Under the pieces are notes generated by a model. It searched no databases and was not told the origin of the DNA. It saw nothing but the letters and a program-made list of their open reading frames with translations. From assembly GCA_030431615.1 (NCBI GenBank), contig JAUIID010000019.1, forward strand, positions 1 to 41,656: a DNA stretch of 41,656 nt, given 5' to 3'. Shown here piece after piece: positions 15,687 through 25,098 of this stretch (the first letter of the stretch is position 1; each line of letters begins with the position of its first letter). The stretch is from Alphaproteobacteria bacterium (GTDB lineage Bacteria; Pseudomonadota; Alphaproteobacteria; Geminicoccales; Geminicoccaceae). The position numbers were made by a program, and so were the translations under genes.

Positions 15687-16973
15687 TCAGCGGTAATCGG
15701 ACAGCACCGCGTCGGCCTTTTCCTGCGCGCCCTGGAGCGCCTCCGCCGGATCGACGCTGCCGGTGACGGCGCCCTCGATCGCGTCAACGAGATACTGCGT
15801 GACCTTGGCGCGCTGGAAGGTCGCGAACTCGCGCTGGGCATAGGGGAGCTGCTCGAGCGCCACCAGAGCCTGCGGCAGCTCGGCGACATAGGCCTGCATC
15901 TCCGGCGTCTCCCAGGCATCGGGCCGGGGCGCGACATAGCCCGTGGCGATGCTCCATTTGGCAGCGCTCTCGGGCGAGGTCATGAACTTGATGAAATCCA
16001 GCGCGGCGGCGCGCTCCTCGTCCGTCGTGTCCTTGAAGATGTAGAAATTGCCGCCGCCGGCCGGCGCGCCCGGGCCGTCACCGCCGGGCAGAAAGCCCAC
16101 GTTCCAGTCGAACGTCGCATTCTCGTTGACGAAGGCGAGATTGCCGGTCGAGGTCCACATCGAGGCGGTCTGGCCTTCGAGGAACGCCTTGGGGGTATCG
16201 CCCCAGGAAATGCCGCCGGGCGCCATTACCCCTTCCTCGGCCAGACTCAGGAGGAACTCCAGGGATGCCAGGCTCGCCGGGGTGTCGATCCGCGCCTCTG
16301 TGCCGGTCTCCGTGGACAGCACGTCGCCCTTGGAGACCACGAGCCCGCCGAACATCCAGGCGCCGCCGAGCCCGAGGGTCGGAATACGCGTGCCCCAGCG
16401 GGTCACGTTGCCGTTCGCGTCCTTGACGACGAGCTTCTTCCCCATCTCGATCATCTCGTCCCAGGTCGTGGGCGGGGCGTCCGGATCGAGGCCCGCTTCG
16501 CGGAAAGCGTCCACGTTGTAGTAGAAGACCGGGGTCGAGCGCTGGAAGGGAATGGCGTAGGTTTTGTCTTCGAACCGGGCGTCCTTCATGAAGCCCTCAT
16601 AGAAGCCGTCCATCCACGCCTTGTCCTCGTCCGAGGTGGCCAGGTCCGAGATCGGCAGGATCACGTCCTCCTCGATGAGGGTGAAGATGTCGATCGCCAG
16701 GAGGACTGCGACCGCCGGCGGCTGGCCGGCATGGGCCGCCGTCAGGGCCTTGGTCGTCGTCTCCTCGTAGTTGCCGGCATAGACGGCCTTGATGCTGTGC
16801 TGCGGATTGTTCGCGGCCCATTCATCGGTCAGCGCCTGGATGGTCGCCACCGCCGGCGCGTTCACGCCGACGGGAAAATAGAGCTCGATGTCGGCGGCGG
16901 CGGCCGACTTCGCGGCCGTGCCGGCGAGGGCGGCCGCGACCAGCGGTAGGGCTACTCTGTAGATCGCTTTCAT
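15687..16973 (-). CDS. Periplasmic solute-binding protein, UgpB/CUT1 type
   Basis: 428 residues from the ATG at 16973, which has GGAGAGGAG upstream; a longer frame adds a non-hydrophobic leader and is rejected. The signal peptide runs to about residue 26 (AAA|AD). The mature part has the extracellular solute-binding family 1 layout: WAANNPQHSIKAVYAGNYEE, then FYYNVDAFREAGLDPDAPP and TWDEMIEMGKKL, and near the end WSIATGYVAPR. This layout matches UgpB-like proteins, which bind glycerol-3-phosphate or glycerophosphodiesters, though sugar binding is possible. It is flanked by a hairpin on each side within the operon. Confidence 0.86.
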   Translation of the reverse strand: MKAIYRVALPLVAAALAGTAAKSAAAADIELYFPVGVNAPAVATIQALTDEWAANNPQHSIKAVYAGNYEETTTKALTAAHAGQPPAVAVLLAIDIFTLIEEDVILPISDLATSDEDKAWMDGFYEGFMKDARFEDKTYAIPFQRSTPVFYYNVDAFREAGLDPDAPPTTWDEMIEMGKKLVVKDANGNVTRWGTRIPTLGLGGAWMFGGLVVSKGDVLSTETGTEARIDTPASLASLEFLLSLAEEGVMAPGGISWGDTPKAFLEGQTASMWTSTGNLAFVNENATFDWNVGFLPGGDGPGAPAGGGNFYIFKDTTDEERAAALDFIKFMTSPESAAKWSIATGYVAPRPDAWETPEMQAYVAELPQALVALEQLPYAQREFATFQRAKVTQYLVDAIEGAVTGSVDPAEALQGAQEKADAVLSDYR

Positions 16974-16996
16974 TTCCTGGCTCCTCTCCTGAGTTC

Positions 16997-17030
16997 GAAA
17001 AATCCGCATGGGCTCTCCTGGCCCATGCGG
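16997..17030 (-). terminator. Intrinsic terminator or attenuator between the ATPase and binding-protein genes
   Basis: CCGCATGGGC (17004-17013) pairs exactly with GCCCATGCGG (17021-17030) around 7 bases. On the minus strand the stem is followed directly by ATTTTT. This is a classical Rho-independent signal lying inside the operon, 24 bases before the binding-protein start codon. The binding-protein gene may therefore have its own promoter or be controlled by read-through. Confidence 0.65.
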
Positions 17031-17038
17031 TCGATGCG

Positions 17039-18099
<1,061 letters not shown>

Positions 18100-18103
<4 letters not shown>

Positions 18104-18879
18104 GCCAGAACGAGCTCCATGCACGTGTTCCGCAATTGCGCGATGGTCTCGCCATCGACCTCCGTGGTGGTGATGACGCCATAGATCTCGTCGAAACTCG
18201 CGGTTCTCATGAAGGCCGTGGCCTTGAACTTGCGGTGGTCGGCCATGACGAAGATCTTGCGGGATACGGCGATCGCCTCCTTCTGGATCTGGCTGTAGCT
18301 CTCGTCGACAATGCTGATGGACCGCCGGCCGACATCGATGGCGGAGCAGCAAAGGAAGGCCCAGTCGAAGGACAGCGACCGCAGCGCCGTGACCGCCAGG
18401 ATACCTGCGAACGAATCGTTCAGCGGGCGATAGGCGCCACCGATCAGATAGAAGTGCTGGATGCGCTGCGACTGCAGCAGGTTGGCGACACCGAGCGAGG
18501 TGGTGGCATAGGTGCACCCCGGTCGCTTGTGGGCGTGCGCGGCCATGGCCAGCGCGGTGGTCCCGGCATCGAGGAAGACCACCTCGTTGCCGGCGAGCAG
18601 CTCTATCGCCGTGGCGCCGATGCGCTGCTTCTCCGCCGCACCGACCGCCTTGCGCTCCTCGTTCGACACGTCGACCATGACGTTCGAATTGATCGTGGCA
18701 CCGCCATGGGTTCGGGCGACCAGGCCACGCGCATCGAGCTCCTTCAGATCGCGCCTGATCGTCGCCTCGGACATGCCGAACTGATCGCACAAGTCACGCA
18801 TGCCGATCGCCCCACGCTCCTGGACGAGATCGACGATCTTCTTGCGGCGCACCGCGGCGAACTCGAAGTTTTGCGACAT
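18100..18879 (-). CDS. DeoR-family transcription repressor
   Basis: 259 residues. The N-terminal winged helix is VRRKKIVDLVQERGAIGMRD, then FGMSEATIRRDLKELDARGL and a THGGA hinge. The C-terminal DeoRC sensor domain has VFLDAGTTALAMAAH and FLCCSAIDVGRRS. DeoR proteins sense phosphorylated sugars or glycerol-3-phosphate (GlpR). As first gene of this operon it probably represses its own promoter and the transport genes until the phosphorylated catabolite appears. AT-rich sequence at about 18930-18985 upstream is the likely operator region. Confidence 0.88.
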
Positions 18880-18967
18880 ACCCTGAAACCGGCCGTCCCG
18901 AAGCGTCGCGGACCGGCCGCTCTCCCTGCATGACCGATCATGATTTAACGGAATCGCTCATAAACGA

Positions 18968-19234
18968 TCAAATTCGGTCGAACAAGAGCGAATCTTCCTC
19001 CGCGCGCATCGCCCAGTAGTCCATGGCACCGCAATGGTTGCTGCGACCGACGGCGGCCATGGCGATGCCGTGCTCGCCCGCCGCCCCGATCACCGTGCGC
19101 ATGGCGAGATCCATGGCGACCTGGCCCATGGCATTGGCCCCGTCGATGACGATGGCGGCACCCCTTTGCCGCTCGACCACCGGCACGGCCCGGGGATCGA
19201 CGCCGTCGGTGGCAAGCTTCCTCCGACATGCCAT
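18968..19234 (-). pseudogene. Fragment of a malate/L-lactate dehydrogenase (Ldh_2) family gene
   Basis: An 88-codon piece reads VDPRAVPVVERQRGAA, then VIDGANAMGQVAMDLAMRTV and VGRSNHCGAMDYWAM. These correspond to the N-terminal NAD-binding part of the Ldh_2 family, including the conserved GxSNHxGA catalytic-histidine motif. Full members have about 330-360 residues, so both the start and about two thirds of the C-terminus are missing. It ends inside the AT-rich region upstream of the DeoR gene. It is a remnant of a formerly larger gene and has no obvious function now. Confidence 0.62.
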
Positions 19235-19291
19235 GAGCTATCAGACAGGGCCAAGTGCAGCCCAGCACCGGCAGTATCGCCACGGCAGCGG

Positions 19292-20113
19292 CTAGGGGTT
19301 CGAGCAGGCTCGCCCGATCATCGAGGCGACCACCGGGCGTCGCGGTGATGGCGCGCCGGAGCGCCGCGGCCGGGACGACCGGAGTGGGCGACCATTGGCG
19401 GCGCCGATCGATGAACCGCCCTCGTCCTCGCTTGTCGGCGCCGTTGGCGGCACGAGCAGGGTGAGCTTCAGGCCCGGCGCACCATCCTCGAGCCGCAGCT
19501 CGCCACCGATGCTGAGTGCCAAAGCCCGCATCAGCCGCAGCCCGAGGCCGCCCGAGGTCGGCCCGTCGCCCCCGGCGGCCGATTGCAGGCCGCGCCCGTT
19601 ATCCTCGATCTCGACGACGAACCCGGCCCTCGCCGTTCCTCTCGCCCGGATCACCACCTTGCCCGACTCAGCCGCGCGGAAGGCGTGGCGGGCCACGTTG
19701 GTCACCGCCTCATGCACCAGGAGGGCCAGCGATTGCGCCCGTTTTCCGTCCAGGGGCAGCTCACCGACCTCGAGCTCCAGGGCGATCGGCCCCTCATCCG
19801 GCAGGATCACCGCCGCGGCCGAGTCGCGGATGAGCAGGCCCGCATCCACGTCGCCGCCCGAGCCCACGGCGTTGAGGCGCCGATTGAGCCCGGCAAGCAG
19901 CTCGACGCGCAGCGAGAGGTCATGGAGGCGCTCTCGCGTCTCCGCGTGCTCTGCCCTTCTGGCCTCCAGGTTCAGGAGACCCAGTATCGTCTGCAGCAGA
20001 TTTTCCGTCCGATGCCGCAGCTCGCTCAGCTCGAGCGAGGCCGGGCGGGTATCGTCGACCGGACGGTCGTGGGTATCGACACGAACATGTCGCGTCTCGC
20101 GCGGCTTGCGCAT
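19292..20113 (-). CDS. Soluble HisKA_2-type sensor histidine kinase without sensor domain
   Basis: 273 residues. The phosphorylated His lies in ELRHRTENLLQTILGLLNLE (about residues 31-50). The ATP-binding domain follows with an N-box (HEAVTNVARHAF) and G-box (VEIEDNGRGL; GGLGLRLMRALA). There is no membrane helix, PAS or GAF domain. The C-terminal 45 residues are Arg/Ser/Pro-rich and unstructured. HisKA_2 kinases commonly act on PhyR, and the phyR locus starts about 1 kb away, so it may feed into the general stress response. It is divergent from the Crp-type regulator. Confidence 0.82.
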   Translation of the reverse strand: MRKPRETRHVRVDTHDRPVDDTRPASLELSELRHRTENLLQTILGLLNLEARRAEHAETRERLHDLSLRVELLAGLNRRLNAVGSGGDVDAGLLIRDSAAAVILPDEGPIALELEVGELPLDGKRAQSLALLVHEAVTNVARHAFRAAESGKVVIRARGTARAGFVVEIEDNGRGLQSAAGGDGPTSGGLGLRLMRALALSIGGELRLEDGAPGLKLTLLVPPTAPTSEDEGGSSIGAANGRPLRSSRPRRSGAPSPRRPVVASMIGRACSNP

Positions 20114-20288
20114 GCTTCCTCCTGGCCCTGTCGATGCTGCCGCTTGCGTCTTGCGGCGGACGACGTGTAACCATCAATGCTTCGCACAGGCGCAAGTCCC
20201 GGTCCTTAACAAATGTTGTGGGCGATCGCTCATCCTGTTCCGGCGCGCGTCGTCTTTGGGAGACAAGACGTTGGCAAGACTCGAGCCG

Positions 20289-21023
20289 ATGAGCACCACC
20301 ACGCCCTGCCAGCGCTGCGCCTTGCGTGCCCTGCCTATCTATCGCCGTCTGAACGAGGCCGAGCTGGCATTCGTCGAGAAATTCAAGATCGGCGAGATGG
20401 AGGTGCAGGCCGGCAGCGACATCCTGCTGGCAGGAACGCACAGTGCCCATCTCTTCACCATCTATGACGGCTGGTGCTTTCGCTACGATCTCATGGAGGA
20501 TGGTGGACGGCAGATCCTCAGCCTGCTCCTGCCCGGCGACTTCATCGGCCTGCAGACCGAGATGCTGGGCACGATGCAGCACTCCGTGCAGTCATTGACA
20601 GATGTCCGTCTCTGCGTTTTCTCGCGCGAGCGCATCTGGACGATCTTCGAGCGCTTCCCGCAGCTTTCCTTCGACCTGACCTGGGCCGCGGCCTGTGGCG
20701 AACGGACCGTCGAGGTGGCTCTGGCCAATGTCGGGCGGCGCCCCTCCTTCGAACGGCTGGCCGCCCTGGTGATGCATCTCTATCGCCAGCTCGAGGGGCT
20801 GCGGCTGGTCAAGGACGGCACGATCCTCTGGCCGTTGACCCAGCAGCATATCGCCGACTTGCTGGGTCTTTCGACGGTACACGTCAATCGCGTGCTCAGG
20901 CGACTGATCAATTCCGGCCTGATCCGCCTCGACGGGCGCCGCCTGACGGTCGTCGATCCCGGTGCTCTGGCCGAGATCGCCGGCGTCGATCTGGAGAAGC
21001 CGCTGCGCCGGCCCCTCATCTGA
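20289..21023 (+). CDS. Crp/Fnr-family transcription regulator
   Basis: 244 residues from the ATG at 20289; a TTG 18 bases upstream (MARLEP...) is possible. The cyclic-nucleotide-binding fold spans about residues 20-140 (GSDILLAGTHSAHLFTIYDG; LLLPGDFIGLQTEML). The helix-turn-helix reads LTQQHIADLLGLSTVHVNRV, then LRRLINSGLIRLDGRRL. N-terminal cysteines (TPCQRCALR) are too few for a classical Fnr iron-sulfur cluster. This alphaproteobacterial subgroup often accompanies stress-response genes. Effector and targets are unknown. Confidence 0.86.
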   Translation: MSTTTPCQRCALRALPIYRRLNEAELAFVEKFKIGEMEVQAGSDILLAGTHSAHLFTIYDGWCFRYDLMEDGGRQILSLLLPGDFIGLQTEMLGTMQHSVQSLTDVRLCVFSRERIWTIFERFPQLSFDLTWAAACGERTVEVALANVGRRPSFERLAALVMHLYRQLEGLRLVKDGTILWPLTQQHIADLLGLSTVHVNRVLRRLINSGLIRLDGRRLTVVDPGALAEIAGVDLEKPLRRPLI

Positions 21024-21081
21024 GCTGGGCTCTGGGCTCGCGCCGGCAAAATGCTGCTGCTATAAGAAATGCCGGCGGGCC

Positions 21082-21106
21082 GGAACCTCCTCCCATCCTA
21101 GCGGTT
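21082..21106 (+). promoter_or_regulatory. EcfG-type promoter for nepR-phyR
   Basis: GGAAC at 21082-21086, 16 bases, then GGTT at 21103-21106. This fits the alphaproteobacterial general-stress sigma factor pattern GGAAC-N16/17-(C/G)GTT. It lies about 40 bases before the nepR start. EcfG control of its own regulators is the established arrangement. Confidence 0.68.
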
Positions 21107-21147
21107 CCAGCTTACCGAACCAGTGGCGGAGCTGTAGGCGAGATGTG

Positions 21148-21390
21148 ATGGGCAAGGTTGCGAAGGAGCCGGACAAGGCGACCCAGGGCCCGTCGGAGCA
21201 AGCCTTGAGCCGAAAACGCCGCTCCGCCAAGGATGTGGGCTTCGATCGGTGGCTCGGCAAGCAGCTGCACGCCATCTATGATCCGGTGCTCGACGAGGAG
21301 CTGCCCGAGGGGCTGCGCCAGCTGATCGACGGTTTCGAGCCGCGCGACTCGGGCGCTGCGGAAGAGAACGACGGAAAAGACAAGAAATGA
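21148..21390 (+). CDS. nepR: NepR anti-sigma factor
   Basis: 80 residues. The core FDRWLGKQLHAIYDPVLDEE, then LPEGLRQLIDGF (about residues 32-63), is the two-helix NepR sigma-binding motif. Both tails are charged and disordered, as is typical. NepR holds EcfG inactive until phosphorylated PhyR binds it (partner switching). It is followed after 51 bases by phyR and preceded by an EcfG-type promoter. The ATG at 21148 was chosen because the longer frame upstream overlaps the promoter. Confidence 0.9.
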   Translation: MGKVAKEPDKATQGPSEQALSRKRRSAKDVGFDRWLGKQLHAIYDPVLDEELPEGLRQLIDGFEPRDSGAAEENDGKDKK

Positions 21391-21441
21391 GGAACGATGC
21401 TGGCCGGCAGCCGCACGGCGAGAGGGTGGGAGGTTCCTGAG

Positions 21442-22263
21442 ATGACGGCAGGCGACAAGGGCCGTGAGATCGCGAGTGTGCTGCCGTTCCTGCGCCGCTA
21501 CGCCCGGGCGGTGACGGGCGATCAGGCATGCGGCGACCGGGACGTGGCAGCGGCCTTGACCGGGCTCGCACCGAAGCTCGCGGCCGGCCACAACGGGGAC
21601 TATCGGCTCGCCCTGTATCGGGCCCTGCACGAGACCTGGAGCAGCAACCGGTCGCCCGCCGAAGCCGCTGGTGATGCGCACGATTCCGACCTGCTCGATG
21701 CGACCGTCGTCCTCGAAACCAGGCTGCACGAGCTGGCGCCGCCCTTCCGCCAGGCCCTGCTGCTCGCCACGCTGGAGGAGTTCGATCGGTCGGAGGTGGC
21801 GCAGATCATGGCCGTGCGCGAAGAGCAGGTCGATGCGCTGCTTGACGAGGCCAAGACCGAGCTGCGCCGCCAGCCGCCGAGCCGGGTGCTCGTGGTCGAG
21901 GACGAGCCAGTGATCGCGCTCGACATCGCCACCTCGCTCGAGGGCAATGGGCACACCGTCGTCGGCATCGCGACCACCCATCGCCAGGCCGTGACGATGT
22001 CACGCCAGCACCACCCTGACCTGATTCTGGCCGACATCCGCCTCGCCGACGAGAGCTCGGGGCTGGAGGCCGTCCACGAGATCCTGAGCGAGGCCGAGCT
22101 GCCGGTCGTGTTCGTCACGGCCTATCCCGAGCGCCTGCTCACCGGCACGCGGCCTGAGCCGACCTTCCTCGTCACCAAGCCCTTCGACGCCGACACACTC
22201 GACATCACCATCTCCCAGGCCCTCGCGAGTGCCCGACGGAGGCGACGGGAGCAGCCGGCTTGA
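21442..22263 (+). CDS. phyR: PhyR general stress response regulator
   Basis: 273 residues from the ATG at 21442, with GGGAGG 8 bases upstream; an ATG 45 bases earlier lacks such a site. The N-terminal sigma-factor-like domain (about 1-145: VLPFLRRYARAVTGDQ; LHELAPPFRQALLLATLEEF) mimics EcfG and captures NepR. The C-terminal receiver (about 155-265) has VLVVEDEPVIALD, the phosphoacceptor Asp in LILADIRLAD, then VVFVTAYPERLLTG and FLVTKPF, typical of PhyR-class receivers. On phosphorylation it releases EcfG from NepR. Its stop overlaps the TTG start of the adjacent kinase gene. Confidence 0.93.
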   Translation: MTAGDKGREIASVLPFLRRYARAVTGDQACGDRDVAAALTGLAPKLAAGHNGDYRLALYRALHETWSSNRSPAEAAGDAHDSDLLDATVVLETRLHELAPPFRQALLLATLEEFDRSEVAQIMAVREEQVDALLDEAKTELRRQPPSRVLVVEDEPVIALDIATSLEGNGHTVVGIATTHRQAVTMSRQHHPDLILADIRLADESSGLEAVHEILSEAELPVVFVTAYPERLLTGTRPEPTFLVTKPFDADTLDITISQALASARRRRREQPA

Positions 22264-24074
22264 TCGCAGGCGACGTCGCCGACGAGCCGCCCAAGCGAAG
22301 AAGACGCTGGCGCCAGCCCGCCAGCCTCAAGGGTCGCATGGCCCTGCTGCTCGGGCTCGTGCTGATACCTCCCCTGCTCTATTCGCTCTACCAGACCGGC
22401 AGCGCCTATCTGGCGGATGAACAGGAGCAGGCAAGGAAGGCCGCCAGCCTGCTCGATGTCGTCGTGGCCTATCAACGCGAGGTCCTCGACGGCACACGTG
22501 GTCTCCTCGACACCCTGGCGGAAGATCGCAGCCTGCAGGCCGGTGGTCCCACGTGCAACAAGACCCTGGCCGACGTCACCCAGCAGAACCCGATCTACCT
22601 GAGCGTGGTAATCCTCGACGCCACCGGACTGATCCGCTGCAGCAGCCGGAACGACAGCGTCGGCATCAGCCTTGCCGATCGCGGCTACTTCAAGGAGCTG
22701 GTGCAGGGCGAGGACATGGTCGTCAGCGAGCGGATCATCGGGCGCGTCGGCCAGCGCGAGACCATCGTCATGGCCGAGGCGGTGCGCGATGCCACAGGCG
22801 TGCTCGAGTCGGTCATAGCGGTGGGTCTCGATCTCGCCGTCTTCACCCGGACGATGCGCGGCATGGATCTGCCGAACGGCACGGCGGTCCACATCTTCGA
22901 CGCCGAGGGAACGATCGTCGGGACGGAGCAGGACGAGTCCCTAGAGCGCCTGGGCTCGGCACCGAGCAGGATCGACCTGCACGCGCTGGCCGGGAGTCCG
23001 CGCGAAGTGGTCATGCTCGCCGGGCGCGACAATGCGCAGCGGCTCTTCATTTCGGCACCGATCGCCGAAGGCGCCCTCTTCGCGGTCGTCGGCTTCGCGG
23101 CACCGCCGCGCTGGGACTGGCTGGACCGCAAGCTGCTGATCGGCGTCCTCTCGCCGACGGTCATGCTGGCCTTGGCCGTGCTCGCCATCTGGATCGCCAG
23201 CGATTATCTCGTGAACCGTCATATCCGCACGCTCGTCGCCGCCACGCGAGCCTATGGCCGCGGCCGCGGGCCGCTCCAGCCAGACACGAGGGGGGCGCCG
23301 GAGGAGTTGAAGGAGCTCGCCGGCTCCTTTGCCGAGATGGCGGCCCGGATCGAGCATCGCGAACGAGAGCTGCGCAGCTCGCTCGAGCAGAAGGACATGA
23401 TGCTCCGCGAGATCCATCACCGGGTGAAGAACAACCTGCAGATCGTCACCAGCCTTCTGCGGCTGCGCGCCCGCAGCGCCGCCTCGGTGGAAGCCCGCCG
23501 GGTCATGGACGAGGCGCAGGTCCGCATACGCGCCCTGGCGCTGGTGCATCGCCATCTTTACGAGCAGCCTGCCGCCGAGAGCCTGCAGATCGACACGTTC
23601 GTGGAGGATCTCCTCGATTTCCTCGTCGAGCTCGGCACCGGCGACGATCGCGGCATCGCCTTTCAGACCAATCTGGCGCCGGTCGAGATCGCCTCCAGCC
23701 AGGCCATCGCGCTGGCCCTGTTCGTCACGGAGGCGGTCGGCAATGCACAGCTGCACGGTTTTCCCGGGGCCCATTCGGCACCGGAGGTGCGGATCGATTT
23801 TGCCGTGGACGGGGATGAGGCTACCCTCGAGGTCAAGGATAACGGTGTGGGCTTCGCGGTCGATGGAACAGACGAGACCGATGGGCCCGGTGGCATGGGA
23901 TTGCGGCTGATGCAGATGCTGGCCGGGCAGCTCGGTGGGCAATGCGTCGTCGAGCATCAGGCAGGCACGACGGTGGGGTTGACTTTTCCCCTGCTCAAAT
24001 CAGATGCAAAGGAACCGTCGAGCGAGGGAACCTTCGACGCTGCCGACCGTTGGGGCCTAACGGAGAACGTGTAG
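22260..24074 (+). CDS. Membrane HisKA_2-type histidine kinase, likely PhyR kinase
   Basis: 604 residues from a TTG at 22260 that overlaps the phyR stop and has GGGAG 8 bases upstream. Membrane helices lie at about 27-48 and 293-315 and enclose a periplasmic dCache-like sensor ([40 protein letters not shown]). A HAMP-like linker follows, then the phosphorylation motif [20 protein letters not shown]. The ATP-binding domain has [20 protein letters not shown] and [10 protein letters not shown]. Position and family match PhyK-type kinases that phosphorylate PhyR. The stimulus is unknown. Its 3' end contains the ecfG promoter. Confidence 0.88.
   Translation: MIAGDVADEPPKRRRRWRQPASLKGRMALLLGLVLIPPLLYSLYQTGSAYLADEQEQARKAASLLDVVVAYQREVLDGTRGLLDTLAEDRSLQAGGPTCNKTLADVTQQNPIYLSVVILDATGLIRCSSRNDSVGISLADRGYFKELVQGEDMVVSERIIGRVGQRETIVMAEAVRDATGVLESVIAVGLDLAVFTRTMRGMDLPNGTAVHIFDAEGTIVGTEQDESLERLGSAPSRIDLHALAGSPREVVMLAGRDNAQRLFISAPIAEGALFAVVGFAAPPRWDWLDRKLLIGVLSPTVMLALAVLAIWIASDYLVNRHIRTLVAATRAYGRGRGPLQPDTRGAPEELKELAGSFAEMAARIEHRERELRSSLEQKDMMLREIHHRVKNNLQIVTSLLRLRARSAASVEARRVMDEAQVRIRALALVHRHLYEQPAAESLQIDTFVEDLLDFLVELGTGDDRGIAFQTNLAPVEIASSQAIALALFVTEAVGNAQLHGFPGAHSAPEVRIDFAVDGDEATLEVKDNGVGFAVDGTDETDGPGGMGLRLMQMLAGQLGGQCVVEHQAGTTVGLTFPLLKSDAKEPSSEGTFDAADRWGLTENV
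24027..24051 (+). promoter_or_regulatory. EcfG-type promoter for ecfG
   Basis: GGAAC at 24027-24031, 16 bases, CGTT at 24048-24051: an exact match to the EcfG consensus. It lies inside the 3' end of the kinase gene and 34 bases before the ecfG start, indicating positive autoregulation. A second GGAAC at 24011 has no matching -10 element. Confidence 0.75.
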
Positions 24075-24085
24075 GGAGCAACCAC

Positions 24086-24721
24086 ATGACCATATTTCGC
24101 GATGACGTCGTAGCCTTGGTGCCGCATCTGCGGGCCTTCGCCCGCAGCCTCGCGGCTGGCGACGCGGCATTGGCCGACGACCTTGTGCAGGACACGATGG
24201 TCAACGCTCTGCAGGCGCAGCATCAGTTCCAGCCAGGCACCAATCTCAGGGCCTGGCTTTTTCGCATCCTGCGCAACCGCTTCTTGAGCATCAAGGCGCG
24301 CAAGTACCAGACCAGCGAGGTCTACGACGAGCATCTCGAGACCCGCTGGTCGGTGCCCGCCTACCAGGAGACCATGATCGAGATCGATGCGCTCAAGCGT
24401 GCTTTCGGGGCGCTGTCCGTCGCGCATCGGGAAATCCTGATCTACGCCGTGGTGCAGGAGCTGCCATACGAAGAAGTGGCAGAGATCTGCGGCTGCGCAG
24501 TCGGCACGGTGAAGAGCCGCGTCAACCGGGCCCGGGCGCTCATGAAGAAGATGCTGCTCGAGGACGAGCTGCCGGTGGACAAGGCGAAGGTGGTGCGCAA
24601 CGTCCCTGATCGCCTGCTCGAGCGACTCGTTCCCGACTCGGCGGAGCCCGGCGCGCACATGCATGGCGAGGACGGCGCCACCGACCCGAACTGGGCGGCG
24701 CGTCCGATGGGTCGCGCCTGA
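24086..24721 (+). CDS. ecfG: EcfG general stress response sigma factor
   Basis: 211 residues from the ATG at 24086 (GGGAG upstream). Region 2 contains [20 protein letters not shown] and [14 protein letters not shown]. Region 4 contains [20 protein letters not shown], then [19 protein letters not shown]. This is the standard EcfG form, followed by an extended C-terminal tail of about 40 residues. It directs RNA polymerase to GGAAC-N16-CGTT promoters when freed from NepR. It ends 24 bases before a strong bidirectional terminator. Confidence 0.93.
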   Translation: MTIFRDDVVALVPHLRAFARSLAAGDAALADDLVQDTMVNALQAQHQFQPGTNLRAWLFRILRNRFLSIKARKYQTSEVYDEHLETRWSVPAYQETMIEIDALKRAFGALSVAHREILIYAVVQELPYEEVAEICGCAVGTVKSRVNRARALMKKMLLEDELPVDKAKVVRNVPDRLLERLVPDSAEPGAHMHGEDGATDPNWAARPMGRA

Positions 24722-24745
24722 CCAGCACGCTCTCCCCTGACAGCG

Positions 24746-24782
24746 AAAACCCCCGGACCATGTGGTCCGGGGGTTTTCTTTT
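24746..24782. terminator. Strong bidirectional intrinsic terminator
   Basis: AAAACCCCCGGACCA (24746-24760) and its exact complement (24763-24777) form a 15-base stem with a T-rich 3' side in both directions (TTTTCTTTT on the plus strand). It separates ecfG from the convergent csbD-type gene. Confidence 0.88.
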
Positions 24783-24791
24783 GGGGGGAAC

Positions 24792-24819
24792 TGCTGGCGC
24801 CCTTGCATGGGCGCCAGCA
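24792..24819 (-). terminator. Hairpin after the CsbD-type gene
   Basis: TGCTGGCGCCC (24792-24802) pairs exactly with 24809-24819 around a 6-base loop, 10 bases past the csbD-type stop on the minus strand. No T-run follows on its own; it works in tandem with the terminator beyond it. Confidence 0.5.
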
Positions 24820-24829
24820 TGGCGCAGGG

Positions 24830-25036
24830 TCAGAGCGGCTGCTGACGATCCTGCCAGTCCTTCACCTGCTTCTCGGCCTCGTCCCGGCTGATGCCGTAGG
24901 TCTTCTGGATCCGGCCGACGAACTGATCATAGTTGCCTTCGGCGACGTCCAGGTCGTCGTCAGTGAGCTTGCCCCACTGCTCCTGGGCCTTGCCGCGAAA
25001 GATCTTCCAGTTACCCTTGATGATGTCCCAGTTCAT
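24830..25036 (-). CDS. CsbD-family stress protein
   Basis: 68 residues: MNWDIIKGNWKIFRGKAQEQ, then WGKLTDDDLDVAEGNYDQFV and GRIQKTYGISRDEAEKQV. This is the full CsbD-like signature at normal length. CsbD proteins are small, acidic, abundant under general stress and of unknown mechanism. It lies 62 bases downstream of the PRC-barrel gene on the same strand, separated by a hairpin, and is probably co-transcribed with it. Confidence 0.9.
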   Translation of the reverse strand: MNWDIIKGNWKIFRGKAQEQWGKLTDDDLDVAEGNYDQFVGRIQKTYGISRDEAEKQVKDWQDRQQPL

Positions 25037-25059
25037 GGTCTTCCCTTCCTGAGGTAGGA

Positions 25060-25083
25060 GAGGCGCGGCACATGCCGCGCCTC
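25060..25083 (-). terminator. Intercistronic hairpin between PRC-barrel and CsbD-type genes
   Basis: GAGGCGCGGCA (25060-25070) and TGCCGCGCCTC (25073-25083) form an 11-base perfect stem. There is no T-run on the minus strand, so partial termination or RNA stabilisation is more likely than a full stop. Confidence 0.45.
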
Positions 25084-25098
25084 CGTTCGGTCTCGAGG

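Noticed and set aside
20225-20250. GGAAC (minus strand) upstream of the sensorless kinase as an EcfG promoter
   Set aside because: The position for the -10 element reads CACA, without GTT.
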